From positions 1 through 64,000 of the forward strand of contig NZ_JH767532.1 in assembly GCF_000281085.1 (NCBI RefSeq): DNA of 64,000 bases. Reading direction: 5' to 3'. A model generated the notes under the pieces. It saw only the letters and a program-made list of their open reading frames with translations. It had not been told where the DNA came from and searched no databases. The stretch is from Catenovulum agarivorans YM01 (GTDB lineage: Bacteria > Pseudomonadota > Gammaproteobacteria > Enterobacterales > Alteromonadaceae). The translations under genes and the position numbers were made by a program. Positions 9,450 through 18,327 of the stretch are shown here, piece by piece (positions within the stretch are counted from its first letter, which is position 1; the number at the start of each line of letters is the position of its first letter).

Positions 9450-10604
9450 ATGCCGATTCGTGTTTTGGTAGTAGACGACTCAAGTTTTTTTAGAAGGCGA
9501 GTGTCGGAAATAATAGATCAAGATCCAGACTTGACTGTTGTGGATACTGCATTAAACGGTAAAGACGCTTTAGAAAAAACTATAAAGCTTAAACCTGACG
9601 TTATTACTATGGATGTTGAGATGCCTGTAATGGATGGTATCTCTTCGGTGCGTGAGATAATGAAAAAGTATCCCACGCCAATTTTAATGTTTTCGTCGTT
9701 GACGCATGATGGCGCACAAGCAACGCTTGATGCACTTGAAGCTGGCGCTTTAGATTTTTTACCGAAAAAATTTGAAGATATCGCGCGCAATAAAGACGAA
9801 GCTGTCAATTTGTTGCAGACTCGAATAAAGCAAATTTCTAAACGACGCATAAGTATGCGTATGGCTGCACTTAAGTCTGCTGGTACAAACAGATTTGCGA
9901 CTCGAAGCCAGATAGCGTCTAGAGTAGAAAAGAAAGAGTCTATCGCCAGCGAGCAATCCAATCGAGCTCAATTAGAAGCAATTCAATCTAAGCGCAGAGC
10001 TGCTAGCCCAAGTAAAAATGCTGGTAATTATAAAGTTGTTGCGATCGGTACATCGACAGGTGGTCCTGTTGCGTTACAAACCATTTTAACTAAATTACCA
10101 AAAAGCTTTCCTACACCCATTTTGTTGATTCAACATATGCCTGCTGCATTTACTGCCGCATTTGCTGCAAGGTTAGATAGCATGTGTGAAATATCAGTTA
10201 AAGAAGCGCAGAATGGTGAAGTGTTGAAAGCTGGTTGTGCTTATTTAGCACCCGGCGGCAAACAAATGATAGTAGATGGCGTCGGCTCTGGGGCGAAGAT
10301 TTTAATTAAGGAAGATAACTCAGATAGATTAACCTATAAACCGAGTGTTGATGTTACCTTTGCTTCTGTTGGTAAAGCTTATAAAGGCCAAGTTCTTGCA
10401 CTGATTTTGACCGGTATGGGCGCAGATGGCAGAGATGGAGCTAAATTTTTGCAGCAGCAAGGAGCGACGATATGGGCGCAAGATGAAGATTCTTGTGTTG
10501 TGTATGGAATGCCACAAGCTGTTGCTAGTGCAGGAATTTCTTCAGAGTCTATTGCATTAAACCAAATGGCTGACAGAATAAAGAACGAATTTAGTTTGCA
10601 ATGA
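9450..10604 (+). CDS. cheB: Chemoreceptor methylesterase/deamidase CheB
   Basis: Receiver plus CheB methylesterase, 384 residues. Receiver motifs: VVDDSSF, Asp55 in [11 protein letters not shown], and LPKKF. The catalytic domain starts near 190 with [10 protein letters not shown] (nucleophile Ser), [11 protein letters not shown] (His) and [11 protein letters not shown] (Asp). The linker between them (about 130-185) is basic and Ser-rich. ATG preceded by GGCGGAG. Directly downstream of cheA. Confidence 0.96.
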   Translation: MPIRVLVVDDSSFFRRRVSEIIDQDPDLTVVDTALNGKDALEKTIKLKPDVITMDVEMPVMDGISSVREIMKKYPTPILMFSSLTHDGAQATLDALEAGALDFLPKKFEDIARNKDEAVNLLQTRIKQISKRRISMRMAALKSAGTNRFATRSQIASRVEKKESIASEQSNRAQLEAIQSKRRAASPSKNAGNYKVVAIGTSTGGPVALQTILTKLPKSFPTPILLIQHMPAAFTAAFAARLDSMCEISVKEAQNGEVLKAGCAYLAPGGKQMIVDGVGSGAKILIKEDNSDRLTYKPSVDVTFASVGKAYKGQVLALILTGMGADGRDGAKFLQQQGATIWAQDEDSCVVYGMPQAVASAGISSESIALNQMADRIKNEFSLQ

Positions 10605-10617
10605 TTAAGGGTCACTT

Positions 10618-11391
10618 TTGATAGTTTGGACGATTGCCAATCAAAAAGGAGGCGTTGGCAAAACAACGACAACGGTCACGTTAGGTGGGATCCTTGCTGA
10701 ACGTGGCAAGCGGGTATTATTAATAGATACTGATCCACATGCATCTTTGACCTATTATTTTGGTATTGATTCCGAAGAGTTAGACAACAGTGTTTTTGAT
10801 TTGTTTGTTAAACGCAATTCAATGAACAAAGAGCAGCTGTTGCAAATGTTGTGTCCAACGTCTATTGCAAACATGGACATTTTACCTGCCACTATGGCAC
10901 TTGCGACTTTAGACAGACGCATGGGTAATCAAGGGGGCATGGGACTGGTCCTTAAAAAAGCAATTAAACTTTTGCAAGACGAATATGACTACGCGCTAAT
11001 TGATTGTCCACCAGTGTTAGGTGTACTCATGGTTAATGCGCTAGCTGCGTGTGAACGTATATTGGTGCCAGTGCAGACTGAATTTTTGGCATTAAAAGGT
11101 TTAGAAAGAATGATGAGAACCTTGTTTTTAATGGCAAAATCTCAAAAAAAGCATTATAAGTACACTATAGTACCAACTATGTTTGATAAGCGTACTCGAG
11201 CATCGTTAGAAGCTTACAAAGAATTGAAGAAAGTATACGGTGATGACGTTTGGTCCAGCGTAATACCGGTCGATACCAAATTTCGTGATGCTAGTTTAGA
11301 GCAGTTGGTACCTTCAATGTATGCGCCTAAATCACGAGGTGTATTCGCATACAACTCGTTATTAACATTTGTATCGGAGTTAGATGATTAG
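10618..11391 (+). CDS. parC: ParA-family ATPase ParC, polar chemosensory array positioning
   Basis: Deviant Walker A NQKGGVGKTTT at residues 8-18, DTDPHASLT and DCPPVLG motifs; 257 residues, so a small orphan ParA rather than a plasmid partition protein. No parB or parS follows; instead the CheW-like ParP gene overlaps its 3' end by 8 bp. In Vibrio this pair places chemosensory arrays at the old pole. TTG start with AAGGG upstream. Not to be confused with topoisomerase IV ParC. Confidence 0.88.
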   Translation: MIVWTIANQKGGVGKTTTTVTLGGILAERGKRVLLIDTDPHASLTYYFGIDSEELDNSVFDLFVKRNSMNKEQLLQMLCPTSIANMDILPATMALATLDRRMGNQGGMGLVLKKAIKLLQDEYDYALIDCPPVLGVLMVNALAACERILVPVQTEFLALKGLERMMRTLFLMAKSQKKHYKYTIVPTMFDKRTRASLEAYKELKKVYGDDVWSSVIPVDTKFRDASLEQLVPSMYAPKSRGVFAYNSLLTFVSELDD

Positions 11392-12169
11392 GGCCATGAG
11401 TAAAGGTGTATTTGCAAATGAAGAGGTGATGGAGGAGTATCTCAACGCTTTGTTAACCGAAGACGTTGATATTTCTGTAACACCTGCACCAAAAGCTCAA
11501 GAAAAAGTGGTAGCGAAAGAAATCGTTCGACCCTATGCACCTGCAGCAGAACGTGTAAAACCAGTTGAAGAACTGCTAAAACAAGTTGAAATACCTGTTG
11601 AGCCAATTGTTCCGCCTGCACCTGTTGTAGAAGAACCAAAAGTTATTGAACAAACAGTTGTCGTTGAAGAGTTGGAATTAACCCCTCCGCCACCAACAAC
11701 ACCTGAAAAATCGATTCCAGTCGAAGATTTTCAAGCGCTGTATTTTGAGGTTGCAGGTTTAGTGTTAGCTGTACCATTAACCGAGTTAGGTGGTATACAT
11801 AACCTCGCTGACGTTTCACCTTTGTTTGGTAAACCTAAGTGGTTTAAAGGTTTGATGATCCACAGAGAACAAAAAATTAATGTAGTGGATAGTGCACTGT
11901 GGGTGATGCCAGAAAAATATAATGACGAGTTAGCGGATTCATTAGACTATAAATATTTAATTATGTTAGGTGACAGTAATTGGGGACTAGCCTGTGAAGG
12001 ATTAGTTAATACAGTGACAATGGCACCTGAGGATATTAAGTGGCGCACTTCTGATAGCAAACGCCCTTGGTTAGCGGGTTTGGTCAAAGAGAAAATGTGT
12101 GCTTTACTGGATGTTAAACAGTTGATTCAATTATTAGAGCAAGGCTTAAATAGCCTTGATAAAAAATGA
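11384..12169 (+). CDS. parP: ParP-like CheW-domain protein, array polar tether
   Basis: 261 residues. An N-terminal Pro/Glu/Val-rich region (about 25-110) precedes a CheW-like domain (about 120-255), the layout of Vibrio ParP. ParP links CheA and receptors to ParC at the cell pole. ATG 11384 overlaps parC and has CGGAG 4 nt upstream, indicating translational coupling; ATG 11396 is possible but its GGG is too close. The extended proline-rich segment distinguishes it from the true CheW that follows. Confidence 0.85.
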   Translation: MIRAMSKGVFANEEVMEEYLNALLTEDVDISVTPAPKAQEKVVAKEIVRPYAPAAERVKPVEELLKQVEIPVEPIVPPAPVVEEPKVIEQTVVVEELELTPPPPTTPEKSIPVEDFQALYFEVAGLVLAVPLTELGGIHNLADVSPLFGKPKWFKGLMIHREQKINVVDSALWVMPEKYNDELADSLDYKYLIMLGDSNWGLACEGLVNTVTMAPEDIKWRTSDSKRPWLAGLVKEKMCALLDVKQLIQLLEQGLNSLDKK

Positions 12170-12189
12170 CACTAGTCGGAGCTTAGAAT

Positions 12190-12681
12190 ATGAATAGTGC
12201 AAGCAGAAATACTGTGGCAGATGCGGCCGATAATGAGATATTGCAGTGGGTTACTTTTAAGTTAGACGATGAAACCTATGGTATCAATGTAATGCAAGTA
12301 CAAGAAGTACTACGTTACTCTGAAATCGCTCCAGTTCCAGGCGCACCTGATTATGTTCTTGGGATCATTAACTTACGTGGTAATGTTGTCACTGTAATAG
12401 ATACGCGCTCGCGTTTTGGATTAAATCCATCTGAAGTAACCGACAACTCCCGCATTGTGATTATTGAAGCAGAAAAACAAGTTATCGGCATCCTAGTGGA
12501 TAGTGTTGCTGAAGTGGTTTATTTAAAATCATCTGAAATCGACAGTGCACCAAACGTTGGCACTGAAGAAAGTGCCAGATTCATCCAAGGTGTATCTAAC
12601 CGAGGTAGCGAATTATTGATTCTTGTTGACTTAAATAAACTATTAAGTGACGAAGAGTGGGATGAACTTAGTACTTTCTAA
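12190..12681 (+). CDS. cheW: Chemotaxis coupling protein CheW
   Basis: Single CheW domain, 163 residues, coupling chemoreceptors to CheA. Typical strands are visible: WVTFKLDDETYGINVMQVQEV, PGAPDYVLGIINLRGNVVTVIDTR and VDSVAEVVYLKSSEI. ATG with a GGAG site about 9 nt upstream. Last recognised chemotaxis gene of the operon; DUF2802 follows after 6 bp. Confidence 0.96.
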   Translation: MNSASRNTVADAADNEILQWVTFKLDDETYGINVMQVQEVLRYSEIAPVPGAPDYVLGIINLRGNVVTVIDTRSRFGLNPSEVTDNSRIVIIEAEKQVIGILVDSVAEVVYLKSSEIDSAPNVGTEESARFIQGVSNRGSELLILVDLNKLLSDEEWDELSTF

Positions 12682-12687
12682 GCGCAT

Positions 12688-13098
12688 ATGGAAATTATGA
12701 TTTTATCGGGCTGCATTGGTGTTCTAATGCTGGCCCTTATGGTTGCTTTTTATTTAATAAAACAGCTCAAGCGTCAATTAGTTGATGCCAACGCTTCGTT
12801 ATCTGAGCAACTGAGCCAATTTGAGCGAGATGTCAAAATAATTAAGCTTGAACTTGAAGAGGCGCGGCAATCAAGTGTTGGTGTAGGGAAAACAGTGAAA
12901 ACTTTAGGCCAATACTTTGCGCAACTTGAACAAAAATTTAACGAAGTTGAGTTATTTGAGCCTGAATCTAAGTTGTATAGTCGCGCAGCTAAGTTGGCAG
13001 AGAAGGGCGCTTCGGTCGACGAAATTATGGCTGAATGCGAAATACCAAGAGCAGAAGCTGAGTTAGTCCTGTCATTGCGCAACAAAGTTACGCGATAA
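12688..13098 (+). CDS. DUF2802 family protein, membrane-anchored coiled coil
   Basis: 136 residues: one N-terminal transmembrane helix (about 3-24), a coiled-coil central part (about 25-95) and a C-terminal helix-turn-helix-like segment (LAEKGASVDEIMAECEIPRAEAELVLSLR). This arrangement fits DUF2802, a family regularly found at the end of polar che operons and loosely similar to SwrB-type proteins. Molecular function is not established. It ends the operon, followed by a 134-bp gap before uvrY. Confidence 0.82.
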   Translation: MEIMILSGCIGVLMLALMVAFYLIKQLKRQLVDANASLSEQLSQFERDVKIIKLELEEARQSSVGVGKTVKTLGQYFAQLEQKFNEVELFEPESKLYSRAAKLAEKGASVDEIMAECEIPRAEAELVLSLRNKVTR

Positions 13099-13232
13099 AT
13101 CGCTAATCTGTTATCTAATTCTTTACTTTTGTTGACGTTTCTATAACAATCTTTTTAGTACCTAGGGTAAATTAGGTGAGATATGACTAGCTGGGAAGCT
13201 AACCTGAATACAATAATTAATCGGAGTCTGAG

Positions 13233-13877
13233 TTGATAAACATACTATTGGTCGACGACCATGAATTAGTACGTACAGGGATTAATCGGATTTTAAGCGA
13301 AGTCCGCGGTATTAAAGTTGTTGGCGAGGCACAGACTGGCGAAGAAGCGGTGCAGTTTTGCCGGAAAAATAATCCGGATATTGTGTTGATGGATATGAAT
13401 ATGCCCGGTATTGGAGGGATGGAAGCGACTAAAAAGATAGTGCGCTATTGTCCAGACACCAAAGTTATCTTTCTGACCATACACACTGAAAATCCGATTC
13501 CTGCTAAGGTCATGCAAATAGGCGCAGCTGGTTATTTAACAAAAAGTGCGGCACCAGATGAAATGATCAAAGCAATTCGTCTTGTCCAGTCTGGTCAAAG
13601 GTACATAGCACCTGATATTGCACAGCAAATTGCCTTGTCTCAATTTGGTGGGCAAGATGAAAACCCATTTGATGTATTATCAGAGCGTGAATTGCAAATC
13701 ATGATGATGATTACCCGTGGTGAAAAGGTACAAGACATCTCAGAGCAACTCAATTTGAGTTCAAAAACAGTAAATAGCTATCGCTATCGAATGTTTGAAA
13801 AATTGAAAATTAGTGGTGATGTTGAATTAACCCATTTAGCGATTAAATATCGTATGTTAGATACTAACGATTTATAG
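13233..13877 (+). CDS. uvrY: Response regulator UvrY (GacA family)
   Basis: Receiver (Asp54 in VLMDMNMPG; Lys in LTKSAAP) plus LuxR-type HTH (ERELQIMMMITRGEKVQDISEQLNLS... at about 150-200), 214 residues. In gammaproteobacteria BarA/UvrY activates CsrB/CsrC-type sRNAs that sequester CsrA. TTG start with GGAG 6 nt upstream. In E. coli and many relatives uvrC-pgsA follow directly; here they lie near 51.7 kb and a terminator plus the minus-strand can gene follow instead. Confidence 0.92.
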   Translation: MINILLVDDHELVRTGINRILSEVRGIKVVGEAQTGEEAVQFCRKNNPDIVLMDMNMPGIGGMEATKKIVRYCPDTKVIFLTIHTENPIPAKVMQIGAAGYLTKSAAPDEMIKAIRLVQSGQRYIAPDIAQQIALSQFGGQDENPFDVLSERELQIMMMITRGEKVQDISEQLNLSSKTVNSYRYRMFEKLKISGDVELTHLAIKYRMLDTNDL

Positions 13878-13909
13878 AGGGTAATCTCATTACGAGACTA
13901 TCCTCTTTG
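13876..13909. terminator. Convergent terminator between uvrY and can
   Basis: Stem-loop from AGAGGGTAATCTC to GAGACTATCCTCT with loop ATTAC; 11 Watson-Crick pairs, one G-T and one mismatch. It overlaps the uvrY stop codon and lies 5 bp from the 3' end of the minus-strand carbonic anhydrase. The U-tract is short on the plus side (TTT). Confidence 0.65.
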
Positions 13910-13913
13910 AGGG

Positions 13914-14552
13914 TTATTTATCTAAGAATTCTGGATAAGCCTGTTCTAACGACACAAATATATCGTCTAGCTCGTTGTAAACCTTCACCTTGCCATTTTT
14001 AATGTCGTACACCCAGCCGTGAATACTGACTGTTTTTTGTGCTAACTGCACTGCCACAGCAGGATGGGTTTTTAAATGTAGCATTTGCATTACTACATTT
14101 GCTTCTATCACGTCGTTCATGTGCGCTGGCTCCAATTTTCCATATTTAGCTTTGACGATTTCGCCAGCGGCACGGCAATGACCAAGCCAGTTTTTGACAT
14201 GTGGTACGGCATCCAATCCTGCTGGATCAATTACACCTCTCATCGCGCCACAGTCGGTATGGCCGCATATAACAATATGTTTAACACCTAGTATGGTTAC
14301 AGCAAACTCAATGGATGCTGTCATGCCACCAGTTGCATTGCTATGTGGAGGCACCACGTTGCCGGCATTGCGGCAGATAAATAGGTCACCAGGCTCGGCA
14401 TTAGTTAATAGGTTTGGGTCAATGCGCGAGTCGGCGCAGGTGATAAATAGCACTTCAGGGCTTTGACCATTGGCTAACTCTTTAAACAAAGCTTTGCGCT
14501 CTGGGTAGCCATGTTGCTGGAACTTTTTTACACCACGAACTATCTCTTCCAT
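13914..14552 (-). CDS. can: Beta-class carbonic anhydrase
   Basis: Interconverts CO2 and bicarbonate; cytoplasmic zinc enzyme, 212 residues. Zinc ligands Cys39 (CADSRIDP; Asp41 and Arg43 form the dyad), His98 and Cys101 (GHTDCGAM) are all present. Transcribed in the same direction as the SulP gene upstream but separated by 326 bp containing a terminator and a MITE-like element, so probably a separate transcript. SulP/carbonic anhydrase linkage is common and suggests bicarbonate handling. Confidence 0.95.
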   Translation of the reverse strand: MEEIVRGVKKFQQHGYPERKALFKELANGQSPEVLFITCADSRIDPNLLTNAEPGDLFICRNAGNVVPPHSNATGGMTASIEFAVTILGVKHIVICGHTDCGAMRGVIDPAGLDAVPHVKNWLGHCRAAGEIVKAKYGKLEPAHMNDVIEANVVMQMLHLKTHPAVAVQLAQKTVSIHGWVYDIKNGKVKVYNELDDIFVSLEQAYPEFLDK

Positions 14553-14603
14553 TTTAACCTCATTTTATTGGCTCTGAGCTTTAGTGCCTGTTGTAGCATA
14601 TAT

Positions 14604-14810
14604 TAACCTCAGTTGCGCATAATCAAAATTGCCCAATATGTCTATTTTTCCATCTCTCTGCGTTATTTTTACTACTAATAACCAGCTATTAGATACATAA
14701 AAATGCCTTGATAGATGAAAAACTATCCGCATTGGATCGTAAAGATAAACGAGTTACTGTTAAAACGCATAAATTTACTTCAACTCTGCTTACGCGCAGC
14801 TGAGGTTATA
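14604..14810. mobile_element. MITE-like element, copy 1 (TAACCT-type ends)
   Basis: About 207 bp without an ORF, bounded by inverted ends TAACCTCAGTTGCGCATAA (14604-14622) and TTACGCGCAGCTGAGGTTA (14790-14808), 17 of 19 positions pairing. The core ACTAATAACCAGCTATTAG (about 14673-14691) recurs at 51.58 kb and 55.12 kb. Homology to the 55.0 kb copy (opposite orientation) extends over about 150 bp. It fills most of the can-sulP intergenic gap. No transposase seen. Confidence 0.65.
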
Positions 14811-14845
14811 TTAATAATGTCTCTGCAGCCTTATTTGCAAATATA

Positions 14846-14875
14846 AAAAAAGCGCCGTGAAATGGCGCTTTTTAA
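14846..14875 (-). terminator. Rho-independent terminator of sulP
   Basis: On the minus strand: AAAAAGCGCC, loop ATTTCAC, GGCGCTTTTTTT. A strong stem with U-tract a few bases after the sulP stop. Confidence 0.85.
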
Positions 14876-14878
14876 AAT

Positions 14879-16549
14879 TTAAGCTTGAAGGCTTGCTTCT
14901 GAGACATTGCCGTGTCGAAGCAGGTATTCATTGGCTCTAAGTAAAGCTTGTTCTCGAGAACGGACAAACATCTCTTCGGATAGCTGTCCGTCACTCATTC
15001 CGCATAGCTTGCTTTTGTTTGCTTCCAATTGATAAATCACACAAACTTGTTTGTTGGCGTCGAGCGATTCCAAAATCATATTTTCAATCGACAGTGATAT
15101 CGTATCGTCAATTAATGACACATCACTTAAATCAATAATAATGGAGTCGTGATTCTCAATCGATGAACGTTCACGTGCAAGCGCTTTAGATACACCAAAA
15201 ATCATAGGGCCACTTAAGTAAAAATATAATATTTTGCCTTTACCTTGATTAAGTAGTTCGCGCTCAGCTTTGTTTAACGGTAACTCATCATCCATATCAG
15301 AAATCGCTTTAATTTGTTGTGATTGGCTGCGACTCAATTTCTCAATAATAATGATATTCGCCACAAATAAACCAATACCAACGGCAACCATAAGATCAAC
15401 TAGTACGGTTAGGGTTAACACAGAGTACATAATTAGCGTTGATTGCCACGATACTCTATGAGCACGTTTGATAAAGCTCCAGTCTAGTATATCGACACCC
15501 ACTTTAACGGCTATACCGGCTAACACAGCTAATGGGATAACACTAATTAAAGATGCTGCACCAAAGATCGCAACCGCCAATACGACTACTCGCGTGACGC
15601 CAGACCATGCTGTGCGTGCACCCGCTTGAATGTTAACTACAGTGCCCATAGTTGCACCTGCGCCCGGTAAACCGCCGAATAAACCTGAAATTAGGTTACC
15701 TAAACCTTGACCTATAAGTTCTTTGTTTGACTTATGTTCAGTTCTGGTGAGGTTGTCGGCAATAACGGAAGTTAGCATTGAATCAATACAACCCAACATG
15801 CCTAACACGGCCGCTTCAACAACCATTCTTTGCCATTGGCTCGCGGTGAAAGTTGGTAAAACTAACTCGGGTAAACTAACTGAAACTTCACCTATGCGGC
15901 GGATGTCTGCGCCGTCAATAAAATAAATTGAAGCTAGGGTAATAAAGACTAAAGCAATTAATTGCGCTGGGATAATACGGGTAATTTTACTAGGGGTTAA
16001 AAATAGTAGCGCGAGTGTAGCTACAAATAGAGAAAATTCTGCAATGCTGATATTCGCGAAAATGTCTGGTAAATTGCCTAATGTACCTATCACACCGCCA
16101 CTCGGTGATGATTGGCCGAGAGCTGGCGCCAACTGCATAATTATCAGAATACACCCTATACCTGACATAAAGCCAGAAACAACGCTGTAGGGCATTAAGG
16201 TAATATATTTACCGAGTTTGAGCGCGCCAAAGAGTATTTGAAATACGCCCGCCATCATTACAACGGTAAATGCCATGGCAACACCATTTTCGGGATCTGC
16301 CGCGATGAAAGAAGCTATGACAGCAGTCATAAGTACTGTCATTGGGCCTGTAGGCTCTGAAATTAGAGTGGGTGTTCCGCCAAAAATTGCAGCGAACAAA
16401 CCAACAAGTAATGCACCATATAAACCTGCCTCTGGCCCTAAACCTGAAGCAACGCCAAATGTTAGTGCAAGTGGAAGCGACACTATTGCAGCAGTAATAC
16501 CACCCAATATATCGCCGCGTATATTTTGCTTGTTGAACAGATTAAACAT
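14879..16549 (-). CDS. SulP family anion transporter with STAS domain
   Basis: 556 residues: SulP membrane core with about 10-14 hydrophobic segments (residues about 15-410; GLGPEAGLYGALLVGLFAAIF region and the GLPGAGATMGTVVNIQAGA segment) followed by a C-terminal STAS domain (about 430-540; IIIDLSDVSLIDDTISLSIENM). Substrate is sulfate or bicarbonate in known members. The nearby carbonic anhydrase favours bicarbonate (inference). Separated from the divergent flagellin by a 417-bp gap. Confidence 0.92.
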   Translation of the reverse strand: MFNLFNKQNIRGDILGGITAAIVSLPLALTFGVASGLGPEAGLYGALLVGLFAAIFGGTPTLISEPTGPMTVLMTAVIASFIAADPENGVAMAFTVVMMAGVFQILFGALKLGKYITLMPYSVVSGFMSGIGCILIIMQLAPALGQSSPSGGVIGTLGNLPDIFANISIAEFSLFVATLALLFLTPSKITRIIPAQLIALVFITLASIYFIDGADIRRIGEVSVSLPELVLPTFTASQWQRMVVEAAVLGMLGCIDSMLTSVIADNLTRTEHKSNKELIGQGLGNLISGLFGGLPGAGATMGTVVNIQAGARTAWSGVTRVVVLAVAIFGAASLISVIPLAVLAGIAVKVGVDILDWSFIKRAHRVSWQSTLIMYSVLTLTVLVDLMVAVGIGLFVANIIIIEKLSRSQSQQIKAISDMDDELPLNKAERELLNQGKGKILYFYLSGPMIFGVSKALARERSSIENHDSIIIDLSDVSLIDDTISLSIENMILESLDANKQVCVIYQLEANKSKLCGMSDGQLSEEMFVRSREQALLRANEYLLRHGNVSEASLQA

Positions 16550-16790
16550 ATAAAAGCGACCTCCTCTGCGAGCGCCATTCTATATAAATTGAGCTGAATG
16601 TAAATTCAATGGTTAATCATTCTTGCTGGTTTGAAGATGTGGCTATCGCAAAAAATATCCAAATAAACCTGACAATTTTCGATTTTACCGGATAAATAAT
16701 TTAGTTTATTTGCAGGATATGATTTGATTTTTATTCCACTTCATTGATTTTTAAAAAGAAAATTAATTTAAAAAAAATAGAAAAAAAAGC
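16550..16790. other. AT-rich intergenic region, sulP/flagellin divergence
   Basis: Non-coding stretch between divergent sulP and flagellin. The distal 60 bp before the flagellin promoter consist largely of A/T tracts and could act as an UP element. I see no ORF; a loose inverted repeat AAATAAAC/GTTTATTT spans about 16662-16713. The sulP promoter must lie here but no clear boxes were assigned. Confidence 0.5.
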
Positions 16791-16817
16791 TAAAGGATAT
16801 TCAGAAAGTGCCGATAA
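16791..16817 (+). promoter_or_regulatory. Sigma-28 (FliA) promoter of flagellin
   Basis: TAAA (16791-16794), 15-bp spacer, GCCGATAA (16810-16817): exact match to the sigma-28 consensus TAAA-N15-GCCGATAA. It lies 150 bp before the flagellin ATG, giving a leader of about 140 nt. FliA is encoded at 5227 in this window. Confidence 0.93.
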
Positions 16818-16909
16818 CTTTTAATGAGGGGAAATATAAATTTTGAAATGAGGTTGAGGGGCCGACTTTCAAAGCTTTAGAGGTGACTCGAAAGAGTTAA
16901 ATTTTTGGC

Positions 16910-16959
16910 GAACTGACTTTGCACAGGTTTGAGGGAACCTAAAGCAGTTCTCAGGAGGT
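16910..16959 (+). promoter_or_regulatory. Structured flagellin 5' leader with GGA motifs
   Basis: GAACTG (16910-16915) can pair with CAGTTC (16945-16950), enclosing an AGGTT/AACCT hairpin (16925-16940) whose loop is TGAGGG. The strong SD AGGAGGT (16953-16959) follows directly, 7 nt from ATG. The GGGA at the loop and GGA in the SD resemble paired CsrA sites, as known for the Bacillus hag leader. Regulation here is inferred. Confidence 0.5.
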
Positions 16960-16966
16960 AACTACT

Positions 16967-17791
16967 ATGGGTATGTTCGTAAATACTAATGTTTCATCGT
17001 TGAACGCACAGCGTCAATTGATGGACTCTTCAGATCGTTTAAATACTTCATTTGAACGTTTGTCTTCGGGTTTCCGTATTAACCGTGCCGCTGATGACGC
17101 TGCTGGTATGCAAATTGCGGCTCGTATGACCAGCCAAATTGAAGGTTTGAATCAAGCGGTACGTAACGCAAATGACGGTATTTCAGTAGTGCAAACTGCT
17201 GAAGGTGCAATGCAAGAAATTACGTCTTCTTTGCAACGTATTCGTCAATTAGCGGTTCAATCGCAAAACGGTATCAACAGCTCTGCTGACCGTACTGCGT
17301 TACAGAAAGAAGTTTCAGCTCTTAAAACTGAAATTAGCCGTATTGGTGCAAATACACAGTTCGCAGGTGTGGATTTGTTAACAGGTACTTATTCAGCTGC
17401 ATTCTTAGTGGGTGCAAACGGTGGTCAAACTATTTCTGTAAACTTATCTCGTTCAGGTGGTTATGGTGCATCTGGTTTAAGTTTAGCGAGTTTGTCCGTT
17501 GCAACTACAGGCGATGCTTCTGCTGCGTTAACATCAATCGATGCAGCTATCTCTACAATCGGTGGAGCACGAGCGGACCTAGGTGCGTTGCAGAACCGTT
17601 TTCAATCTACTATCCGTAACTTAAGTAACGTTATTGAAAATGTATCGTCAGCACGTTCACAAATTCGTGATACTGACTTTGCGACAGAAACAGCTGAATT
17701 AACACGTAATCAAATTGTGCAACAAGCAAGTTTGTCAGTTTTAAGTCAAGCGAACCAACGTCCACAAAGTGCATTATCTTTATTAGGTTAA
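16967..17791 (+). CDS. fliC: Flagellin
   Basis: Filament subunit, 274 residues, so only the conserved D0/D1 parts plus a short centre, no large D2/D3. N-terminus (NTNVSSLNAQRQL, LSSGFRINRAADDAAGMQIA) and C-terminus (FQSTIRNLSNVIENVSSARSQIRDTDFATETAELTRNQI) are canonical. The central Ser/Thr/Gly-rich stretch (about 140-185) offers O-glycosylation sites, fitting the pse genes downstream. Sigma-28 promoter and SD AGGAGGT indicate high late expression. Confidence 0.96.
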   Translation: MGMFVNTNVSSLNAQRQLMDSSDRLNTSFERLSSGFRINRAADDAAGMQIAARMTSQIEGLNQAVRNANDGISVVQTAEGAMQEITSSLQRIRQLAVQSQNGINSSADRTALQKEVSALKTEISRIGANTQFAGVDLLTGTYSAAFLVGANGGQTISVNLSRSGGYGASGLSLASLSVATTGDASAALTSIDAAISTIGGARADLGALQNRFQSTIRNLSNVIENVSSARSQIRDTDFATETAELTRNQIVQQASLSVLSQANQRPQSALSLLG

Positions 17792-17869
17792 TGTAAGTTT
17801 GTTTTAGTAAGGCTTTTAAACCCTTTGTTTATTAGCCTTGCCAATAAACTGAGTTAACGGAGGTGATTT

Positions 17870-18307
17870 ATGGATGTGCAATTAGAAAAAAGTGGCAGTC
17901 TATTTGCTTACGCAAGTAATGATCTGAATTCAGGTCGTTATACTGCGGAAAATCGCCAAAATTCCGACGATTCGGTTGCATCAACTGCTAACGATCCTAC
18001 AATAAAAGTAACAGAATCGACTAAAGTTGCTGAGACTGAAGCCGATAACCTTATTGAGGGTAGTGAAAGCATTTTAGATAATGCTGTTGCTGAAGTATCT
18101 GAATTTATTAACGCGCAGAATCGTCAGTTAAATTTTGATTATGATGATTCAAGCAATAGATCAGTTATAAAAGTAACAGATTCCGAATCGGGTGAAATTA
18201 TTCGCCAAATACCATCGGAAGAAATGTTGAAGTTAGCACAACGTATTAGTGAACTGCGATCTGATGCAGGCGAAGCAATAGGGGTGCTGATTAACCGCGA
18301 AGTCTAA
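17870..18307 (+). CDS. flaG: FlaG family protein
   Basis: 145 residues. The C-terminal two-thirds carry the FlaG domain (LNFDYDDSSNRSVIKVTDSESGEIIRQIPSEEMLKLAQRI). The N-terminal 60 residues are Ser/Thr/Asp-rich and disordered-looking. FlaG influences filament length or stability in several polar flagellates. SD GGAGGTG upstream of ATG. Located between flagellin and fliD as in Vibrio and Shewanella. Confidence 0.92.
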   Translation: MDVQLEKSGSLFAYASNDLNSGRYTAENRQNSDDSVASTANDPTIKVTESTKVAETEADNLIEGSESILDNAVAEVSEFINAQNRQLNFDYDDSSNRSVIKVTDSESGEIIRQIPSEEMLKLAQRISELRSDAGEAIGVLINREV

Positions 18308-18327
18308 TCTTTTTTTGTGAGGTAAGT

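Noticed and set aside
9518-9971. Minus-strand open frames opposite cheB
   Set aside because: cheB is unambiguous in the plus frame with all catalytic motifs; the opposite frames have no start signals.
10618-11391. Plasmid or chromosome partition parA
   Set aside because: No parB or parS nearby; its overlap with a CheW-like parP and position in a che operon fit array-positioning ParC.
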